A DNA stretch of 64,000 bases from Bacillota bacterium (GTDB taxonomy: Bacteria; Bacillota; Clostridia; DSM-8532), in assembly GCA_023443745.1 (NCBI GenBank), contig JAEZTB010000049.1, forward strand, positions 1 through 64,000, written 5' to 3'. Every line of letters begins with the position of its first letter. Positions within the stretch are counted from its first letter, which is position 1. Below, piece by piece: positions 58,141 through 64,000 of the stretch. Under the pieces are notes generated by a model. The model had not been told where the DNA came from and searched no databases. It was given only the letters and a program-made list of their open reading frames with translations. The position numbers were made by a program, and so were the translations under genes.

Positions 58141-59454
58141 ATGATTGAGAATACAAAGCTTCATATTAATGAAAAAGATCATCTGGTTATCGGAGGGTGT
58201 GACTGTGTTGATCTGGTCAAACAATTTGGAACACCCCTTTATGTCATGGATGAAAGCGCCATACGCTACAATATGCGTATGTATAAGGATGCTATGGATA
58301 AATACTATGGGGGAAGAGGACTTGTCCTTTACGCAAGCAAGGCCTTATGCACCATGGCATTATGCAAAATCACAGAGCAAGAGGGCCTGGGACTTGATGT
58401 AGTATCCGGGGGCGAGCTTTACACGGCTCAAAAAGCAGGCTTTCCTATGAGCAGGATTTATTTTCATGGCAACAATAAAACGCCTAAAGAGCTGTCGGAA
58501 GCGCTGGATGCAGGGATTGGCCGTATTGTTGTTGACAATGCCTACGAGCTTAAACTGATAAATGAGCTTTGCGAGCAAAAGGGAATAAAGGCCCAAATTT
58601 CGGTGCGGGTTAAGCCGGGTGTGGATGCCCATACCCATGATTTTGTTAAAACAGGACAGATCGACTCCAAGTTTGGGGTTGCCTTGGAAAATGGCGAGGT
58701 TTATGAATTTATCACCCTGACAAAGAGTCTTGAGTATGTTGAGCTTGTAGGTCTTCACTGCCATATCGGTTCACAGATTTTTGATCTTGAGCCCTTTGAG
58801 GAAACAGCAAAAGTAATGCTTGATCTAATTGCGGATATCAAAGAGAGATATGGTATCATCATTTCCGAACTTAATCTGGGTGGTGGGTTCGGCATTAAAT
58901 ATACCCAAGAGGATGATCCTGTAGAATATGACCGCTATATTGAATCTGTGTCGCATACTGTTAAGAAGTTGTGCGAGGAACGGGGAATCGATCAGCCCTT
59001 TATGCTGATGGAGCCGGGCCGTTCCATTGTGGCTCCTGCCGGTATCACGCTCTATACAATAGGCTCTGTCAAGGATATTAAAGACATACGTAAATACATT
59101 GCCGTTGATGGAGGTATGTTTGACAATCCTAGGTATGCACTTTATGAATCAAAGTACACCTTCATGCTAGCGAACAGGGCAAAGGCCTTGAAAACTCAGG
59201 AGGTAACAGTAGCCGGAAAGTGTTGTGAGTCCGGTGATCTCCTTGGCAAGGACATACCCATGCCCGAGGTTGAACCCGGTGATGTTCTTGCTGTTTTAGC
59301 AACCGGTGCTTATAATTACTCTATGTCCATGAATTATAACCGCAATGGGAGACCACCTATGATACTTGTCAAGGATGGTGTGGCCAGGGTTATTGTTAAA
59401 GGCGAGGATTACGAGGATATTGTGCGCAATGACGTGATTCCTGAAGATTTATAG
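58141..59454 (+). CDS. lysA: diaminopimelate decarboxylase
   Basis: 437 residues. Converts meso-diaminopimelate to L-lysine with PLP. The PLP lysine is in LYASKALCTMA; GLDVVSGGELYTAQKAGF, HCHIGSQIFDLEPF, LNLGGGFGIKY, MEPGRSIVAPAG and the active-site cysteine in GKCCESGDLLGKD follow. ATG 58141 with GGAG upstream. The 200 bp before it show no lysine riboswitch; a TTGCAA-N17-TACACT pair (near 58052-58080) is a weak promoter candidate. It is a single gene with spacers on both sides. Confidence 0.95.
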   Translation: MIENTKLHINEKDHLVIGGCDCVDLVKQFGTPLYVMDESAIRYNMRMYKDAMDKYYGGRGLVLYASKALCTMALCKITEQEGLGLDVVSGGELYTAQKAGFPMSRIYFHGNNKTPKELSEALDAGIGRIVVDNAYELKLINELCEQKGIKAQISVRVKPGVDAHTHDFVKTGQIDSKFGVALENGEVYEFITLTKSLEYVELVGLHCHIGSQIFDLEPFEETAKVMLDLIADIKERYGIIISELNLGGGFGIKYTQEDDPVEYDRYIESVSHTVKKLCEERGIDQPFMLMEPGRSIVAPAGITLYTIGSVKDIKDIRKYIAVDGGMFDNPRYALYESKYTFMLANRAKALKTQEVTVAGKCCESGDLLGKDIPMPEVEPGDVLAVLATGAYNYSMSMNYNRNGRPPMILVKDGVARVIVKGEDYEDIVRNDVIPEDL

Positions 59455-59533
59455 TCGTTTTGTAGTCGTATGGTATTTTGTGGACTCTGGTTTTATTATT
59501 TAGCTGTCCCTTATCATTCGAGGTTAGAGTACT

Positions 59534-61426
59534 ATGAAAAAACTGCTGTTATGCTTATTTATCCTTTCTCTGCTGATATTGGTATCATGCAGTGACAGCC
59601 AGATTCCATTGACAGATCCCCGTGAGGACCTGCCGGAGTCTCCTGTTTCTTTAGCGTCTCCGTCACCTTCGACTGTTTCTGCATCGAATTCCGCAGCTGA
59701 TAATGTCGTCGAAATTAGTACCCTTGATATTGCCGGAATCAGGATTAATGACCAGTACACAGTCTACGGCATCGAAAATGGCACAGCAAATATAGTCGAA
59801 GAATTCAGGAGCTTTATTACGAGCCAAGTCTACACCGAGACAAATGAGGAATGGACGGACTGGTACGATGTTTCGCTTTTGGACAGCAGTGACAAAACCC
59901 TGCTCAAGCTTGCTATCAGCGATAAGACCATTACCTTCGGCAGGGATGTGGACATTAACGGCAGCATATATAAAAAAGATACGAAATATGAAACGGAAAC
60001 ATTACTCTATTTCCACCATATGAGACATTTTACAGAGGGAAAAGTAACGAGTCCGGTGGGTGTAAGCTATCCGGCTAGAGTGATGATACCAAATTATGAT
60101 TATTATACTGTTGACATGATAGATTCAGGAAGTAGCACCATCAATCAATACGAAACACAAGAGGCTCTTTATGCATTCGTCAGCAATAGTTTTCTGGGCA
60201 AGGAATTCGAACTCATAAGCTGCTTGCGGCCCGGATTTGAAGCAATGCGGGAGGAAGAGGAAAGGGCAGGCAAGACAGAAGTTATTCATTTACCATATGG
60301 CGGTTCATATATTCAACTAAGTTATCCGAATAGATCTCAGAATTTTGTAGATGGTTCTTCAGTTCGTATATACAGGGATGCAGATCTCCCCAGCACATAC
60401 AGGTTTGCCACCGGCAATGAAATATTGCTTATCAAGGTGGATGAGGCTTTTGACAGGTCTTTTCAGAAGCTTTTCGACAATGACGGGAAGTCAGCGCATA
60501 AATTGACTGTTGATGAGGTTGAGAAGCTGTTTGCAGATGATGAGTTTAAAGATGAGAGGTTTAAATATAGAGAGTTTATCAGCAGGAATCTGGGTATGGA
60601 AGACTATCCCGGAAGTTGGCGGCCGGACGACACGCTGGAGCGGAGCACAGTAAAGCTTGGAAATGAAAAAACATACACCATGCTTACTTTAAATAATCCT
60701 TTTATGAAAAGGCTCATGTTCTTTAATGAAAAATCAGGAGCTTTTATTGATTATGTAGATTTCTACACCAAAGGTGGCGATGCCTTATTCAAATTAGAAA
60801 AGGCAGGAAATAACGTCTGGATTGTGGGAAACGACCTTGATGGAAACGGGACCGGAGAGTATGTGCTCAATCGGAAATGGTACACGCTGGATGATGATGG
60901 TATAAAGCTGGCATTGAACATACCCTACAATAATTATTGGGCTCCGCCCTACAGATTTATCGATATCCATGCTGAGAAGATCGAGCTTGTGAAGGACAAT
61001 CCTGTACGGTTGAAGACGAGCTATAGCGTTACCAAGGGATATACACTTGAAATTACAGATGCTCCCGAAGCTAAGAATTATGAAGTAAGCATTACAGCCA
61101 ACACAGAGGTTGAGTTCTTGTGGGATGCCGGTAAAAGAGAATTTATTCATCAATATCCCGTTGATGATTCGGGCTTTATATCGATAGATTCGATATGTTC
61201 TGCCGAAATAACTGAAAAATGCGGTAAAACCCTTAAGAAGGAGTATAATCGGCTTAAATCGGCCATTCAGGCATTGGATGCTCCGGGCACTGAAAAAGAG
61301 GATTTTATGATGCATCATAAAACGAGTAACTATGAGATTTTCCTCAATGAATGCCCCGAAAGCAAGGAAAAAGCAGAGTTGCTCCAACTGCTTTCGGAAA
61401 AGCAAGCTGAAGCAGATAAGCGTTAA
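59534..61426 (+). CDS. large lipoprotein of unknown function
   Basis: 630 residues. The lipoprotein signal ends in LVSC (MKKLLLCLFILSLLILVSC). A Ser/Pro-rich spacer (about 25-60, SLASPSPSTVSAS) leads to a mostly beta, hydrophilic extracellular part with no domain I can name. A calcium-loop-like stretch is visible (DLDGNGTGEY, about residue 435), and the C-terminus is a charged helix (EKAELLQLLSEKQAEADKR). AGGTTAGAG is a weak ribosome-binding site. It stands alone. An extracellular binding or stress-related role is possible, without direct support. Confidence 0.7.
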   Translation: MKKLLLCLFILSLLILVSCSDSQIPLTDPREDLPESPVSLASPSPSTVSASNSAADNVVEISTLDIAGIRINDQYTVYGIENGTANIVEEFRSFITSQVYTETNEEWTDWYDVSLLDSSDKTLLKLAISDKTITFGRDVDINGSIYKKDTKYETETLLYFHHMRHFTEGKVTSPVGVSYPARVMIPNYDYYTVDMIDSGSSTINQYETQEALYAFVSNSFLGKEFELISCLRPGFEAMREEEERAGKTEVIHLPYGGSYIQLSYPNRSQNFVDGSSVRIYRDADLPSTYRFATGNEILLIKVDEAFDRSFQKLFDNDGKSAHKLTVDEVEKLFADDEFKDERFKYREFISRNLGMEDYPGSWRPDDTLERSTVKLGNEKTYTMLTLNNPFMKRLMFFNEKSGAFIDYVDFYTKGGDALFKLEKAGNNVWIVGNDLDGNGTGEYVLNRKWYTLDDDGIKLALNIPYNNYWAPPYRFIDIHAEKIELVKDNPVRLKTSYSVTKGYTLEITDAPEAKNYEVSITANTEVEFLWDAGKREFIHQYPVDDSGFISIDSICSAEITEKCGKTLKKEYNRLKSAIQALDAPGTEKEDFMMHHKTSNYEIFLNECPESKEKAELLQLLSEKQAEADKR

Positions 61427-61535
61427 GGATAGAACAGAAGGCTTTTTCCGTTGTACGTGTAGCATATAATAAGCGTAATCATAAACTGACTATAGGTAGT
61501 CCATTTTTGCTCATACCTATAGGGAGGTTTTTATA

Positions 61536-62456
61536 GTGCTGACAGGCTCTGAATTCGTCAGACAATCGTTGGAAACACATCTTTTCTTCGCCAGGATCAT
61601 GAAAGAGCATTCCTTCTTTTTAGAGGTTGGCTTTACACCAAGGGATAGAAACTACACGAGTGAAGCGGATGCATTCCGTATGGAATTCGATAAGCTTCTT
61701 GCAGAAACAATATCACTCTCTAACGGGGTTGTCAGTCAGGATGTTCTAAAATCTGGAGAAATTGTAACACCTTATACGCTTAATGCCGAGATGTCCACAG
61801 CCTATTTTACAGGTGTAAGAATTCCGACACAATTAACTCAGGCTGAGGCCGGCCTTCAGGGCGGGGGCCCTGCATCGGTTAACACAGGATTGGAGCAAAG
61901 GGTACAAATGCTTAATCAAAGGGCCATAGGGTTGATTGGCAGGCTTATTCAATTTAAATCCAATATTTTATCCAACGTTTTATCGTGTCAGATGTTTACA
62001 GTCAATTATCCACTTCTGATTGATCATATTCTTCGTGAAGCGAGGCTTTATTTATCCCTCATTCAAAGGCTTCAAAACAGAGATCCGATCAATGTCAAAA
62101 GAGAGGCTTTCGAACAGGAAGCATTCTGGAACAGAATCATGGCGGAACATTCAAAATTTATCCGGGGATTGCTGGACCCTACAGAAAATGCATTAATTAA
62201 TACCGCCAACAATTTTGGGAATGAATTTGACAAACTGACCAATGAGGCTCAGCAAGCTATGGATCAGACGATACCCCGAACGAATGTGACAAGGGACAGT
62301 ATGAAGGCAACAAAGGAGCTTCGTGATTTTAAAGCGCAGGGGACACAAGGAATATTAGAGTGCAAGATAAAATCAATCATCATACCTTTACTTGGTGACC
62401 ATGTATTACGTGAAGCCAATCATTACCTCCATTTATTAGAAATATTTGAGCGGTAG
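61536..62456 (+). CDS. DUF2935-family duplicated helical-bundle protein
   Basis: 306 residues, cytosolic. Two similar halves each have the pattern of an amphipathic helix with ExxLFFxRIMKEHSxF (about 8-24: LETHLFFARIMKEHSFFL; second copy EAFWNRIMAEHSKFIRGL) and later DHxLREAxxYLxLI (DHILREARLYLSLI and DHVLREANHYLHLL). The repeated Glu and His residues look like a metal site in a four-helix bundle. The family occurs in spore-forming Firmicutes and has no assigned reaction. GTG start at 61536 with GGGAGG 9 bases upstream. Confidence 0.88.
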   Translation: MLTGSEFVRQSLETHLFFARIMKEHSFFLEVGFTPRDRNYTSEADAFRMEFDKLLAETISLSNGVVSQDVLKSGEIVTPYTLNAEMSTAYFTGVRIPTQLTQAEAGLQGGGPASVNTGLEQRVQMLNQRAIGLIGRLIQFKSNILSNVLSCQMFTVNYPLLIDHILREARLYLSLIQRLQNRDPINVKREAFEQEAFWNRIMAEHSKFIRGLLDPTENALINTANNFGNEFDKLTNEAQQAMDQTIPRTNVTRDSMKATKELRDFKAQGTQGILECKIKSIIIPLLGDHVLREANHYLHLLEIFER

Positions 62457-62590
62457 TTTATGAAGCTAAACTTTACAAGAGATGGGGACATCAGGGTTGA
62501 AATATGGTATGATGGTAAACAATAGATTTGTGTGAACCACAAGACTAGACCATAAATAGAGTTGCATTCTTAAGATAAGTGAGGAATGAT

Positions 62591-63712
62591 ATGCCCGCAG
62601 TAAGATACGAATTAATTAAGACTTGCAAGCAATCGGGTGCAAGGCTCGGCAGGGTTCATACCCCCCACGGGAGCTTTGACACCCCTGTTTTCATGCCCGT
62701 AGGCACCCAGGCAACAGTCAAGGGAATGTCTCCGGCTGAGCTTAAAGAAATAGGAGCCAATATCATTTTGAGCAACACCTACCATCTCTTCTTAAGACCA
62801 GGCCATGAACTGGTTAAGGAAGCAGGGGGGCTACATGGCTTTATGAGCTGGGATCGCTCCATTCTGACCGACAGCGGAGGCTTTCAGGTTTTTTCCTTAA
62901 GCGATCTTCGCAATATCAAGGAGGATGGTGTGACCTTTCGCTCTCACATAGATGGTTCCAAGAAATACTTATCCCCGGAAATGTCCATTCAGGTACAAAA
63001 TGCACTGGGGGCAGATATTATCATGTGTTTTGACGAATGCACGCCCTACCCTTGTGAATTCGATTATGCCAAGCGTTCCATGGAAATGACCACAAGATGG
63101 GCTAAACGCTGCAAAGAAGCCCATGCAAGACCTGAAGAGCAGTCTCTTTTCGGCATTGTACAGGGAAGCACCTACCCCGAGCTTCGTATTGAGAGTGCCA
63201 AACAAATCACTGATCTGGATTTCCCCGGCTATGCCATAGGCGGACTTAGTGTAGGAGAGCCCGGGCACATTATGAATGAGATTTTAGATGTTACAACGCC
63301 CTATTTGCCAAAGGACAAGCCCCGTTATTTGATGGGTGTGGGAAGTCCGGACTATCTCATTGACGGTGCCATTCGAGGAATTGATATGTTTGATTGCGTG
63401 CTTCCCACACGTATTGGCAGAAACGGGACAATTTTTACTTCAAAGGGTAGAGTGATTATCCGTGATGCCAAGTATGCCCGTGATCTTTCACCCATGGATG
63501 AAAATTGTGATTGCTATGCCTGCAGGAATTTTTCCAGAGCCTATATCCGACACTTATTCAAGTGCGGTGAGCTTTTGGGGCTTCGCCTTGCAACATGGCA
63601 TAATCTCAGGTTTTTGATTAATCTCATGCAGGATGTCCGAAAGGCCATTGAAGAGGACAGGCTTCTGGACTTTAGAAAGGAAGCTTTTGCCAGACTGGGA
63701 TATAAGGATTAG
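62591..63712 (+). CDS. tgt: tRNA-guanine transglycosylase
   Basis: 373 residues. It exchanges the wobble guanine of GUN-anticodon tRNAs for preQ1, the step before QueA. Landmarks: TPVFMPVGTQATVKG, ILSNTYHLFLRPG, LTDSGGFQVFSL with a catalytic Asp, MCFDECTPYPC, GGLSVGEP, FDCVLPTRIGRNGT and the zinc site CDCYACRNFSRAYIRH. ATG 62591 is preferred to GTG 62579 because GAGG then lies about 6 bases ahead. It is followed by yajC after 135 bp with its own promoter, the normal tgt-yajC order, while queA is far away at 9080. Confidence 0.96.
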   Translation: MPAVRYELIKTCKQSGARLGRVHTPHGSFDTPVFMPVGTQATVKGMSPAELKEIGANIILSNTYHLFLRPGHELVKEAGGLHGFMSWDRSILTDSGGFQVFSLSDLRNIKEDGVTFRSHIDGSKKYLSPEMSIQVQNALGADIIMCFDECTPYPCEFDYAKRSMEMTTRWAKRCKEAHARPEEQSLFGIVQGSTYPELRIESAKQITDLDFPGYAIGGLSVGEPGHIMNEILDVTTPYLPKDKPRYLMGVGSPDYLIDGAIRGIDMFDCVLPTRIGRNGTIFTSKGRVIIRDAKYARDLSPMDENCDCYACRNFSRAYIRHLFKCGELLGLRLATWHNLRFLINLMQDVRKAIEEDRLLDFRKEAFARLGYKD

Positions 63713-63762
63713 GTGACAGTTGGCAATATGTGAACAAGAAGAAAACAAAATACGGGTGGTAA

Positions 63763-63791
63763 TTGCGAACAACCAATAAATACTATATAAT
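63763..63791 (+). promoter_or_regulatory. promoter of yajC
   Basis: TTGCGA (63763-63768) and TATAAT (63786-63791) with 17 bp between, 57 bases before the yajC start. Confidence 0.75.
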
Positions 63792-63847
63792 GTGGTATAT
63801 TAAGCTAAAAAAAGCGAAAACAATCAAGGGTTATGGAGGTTTTTCCT

Positions 63848-64000
63848 ATGGAATTCTTTAGTCGTGTGTTATCAACATTTGCCGCAACCGCTGCATCTGC
63901 TACACCTGATCCCAATGCAACCGGTGCTGAGCTGGCAGGTGCAGGAGCTTGGCTTCAATTACTGATCTTTATCGTTCCTCTCGGACTGATGTATCTTATT
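63848..64000 (+). CDS. yajC: preprotein translocase subunit YajC (partial)
   Basis: The first 51 codons before the window ends. ATG 63848 with GGAGG (63835-63839) 8 bases upstream. An Ala-rich N-terminal stretch (FAATAASATPDPNATGAEL) is followed by the start of a membrane helix (WLQLLIFIVPLGLMYLI), which is where YajC carries its single anchor. Position directly after tgt is the usual place of yajC, the accessory partner of SecDF. The Ala-rich extension before the helix is longer than in E. coli YajC. Confidence 0.85.
   Translation, partial: MEFFSRVLSTFAATAASATPDPNATGAELAGAGAWLQLLIFIVPLGLMYLI

Overview
This window looks like the chromosome of an anaerobic, low-to-moderate GC, probably spore-forming member of the Clostridia. 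The evidence is the strong GGAGG ribosome-binding sites, two T-box leaders, a YlbJ-type sporulation membrane protein, the oxygen-sensitive indolepyruvate:ferredoxin oxidoreductase, an M3B oligoendopeptidase and Clostridia-type families (DUF5685, DUF2935, Asp23). I cannot name the species from the sequence alone.

Layout. 1-7121: the outer end of a probable insertion sequence, then a promoter, a tryptophan T-box and a complete trpEGDCFBA operon that is clearly more GC-rich than everything after it. 7152-10900: htpG-queA and a membrane protein. 10900-16600: two tiny genes missed by length filters, a lipoprotein serpin, a LigB-type dioxygenase with pirin, and a DAHP synthase-prephenate dehydratase fusion behind a phenylalanine T-box. 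16625-23700: an FRG-domain protein, a YkvI-type transporter, PepF, a Crp/Fnr regulator, and an XRE-cupin regulator with an acyl-CoA synthetase. 23826-26288: an orphan multi-PAS/GAF histidine kinase. 26606-37609: a xylose-type sugar system made of XylF-XylG-XylH, a membrane-anchored sugar-binding sensor, a LytS/YesM kinase, a YesN/AraC response regulator and a second XylF, followed by a secreted GH8 enzyme. 37711-45563: recG-rsmD-coaD, a coiled-coil protein, ylbJ, Asp23, DUF5685, a DnaJ-like protein and a membrane protein. 45692-51461: mutS2, DUF554, a truncated KdpD/KdpE pair and a small TrkA-N-like membrane protein. 51617-56857: an attenuator-like leader and a paaK-iorA-iorB-aminotransferase operon. 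56962-64000: a frameshifted D-Ala-D-Ala carboxypeptidase, lysA, a lipoprotein, DUF2935, tgt and the start of yajC.

How it fits together. Three loci concern aromatic amino acids. Tryptophan synthesis sits behind a UGG T-box, the entry step of the aromatic pathway is fused to the phenylalanine branch behind a UUC T-box, and an arylpyruvate/arylacetyl-CoA module can break down (or, in reverse, build) aromatic amino acids. A second theme is plant-polymer use, with the xylose-type transporter, its own sensor system and a secreted GH8 hydrolase. A dispersed family of two-hairpin intergenic repeats (four copies, one partial and one compound) punctuates the middle of the window and is the most unusual non-coding signal. 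I saw no rRNA, tRNA or CRISPR array.
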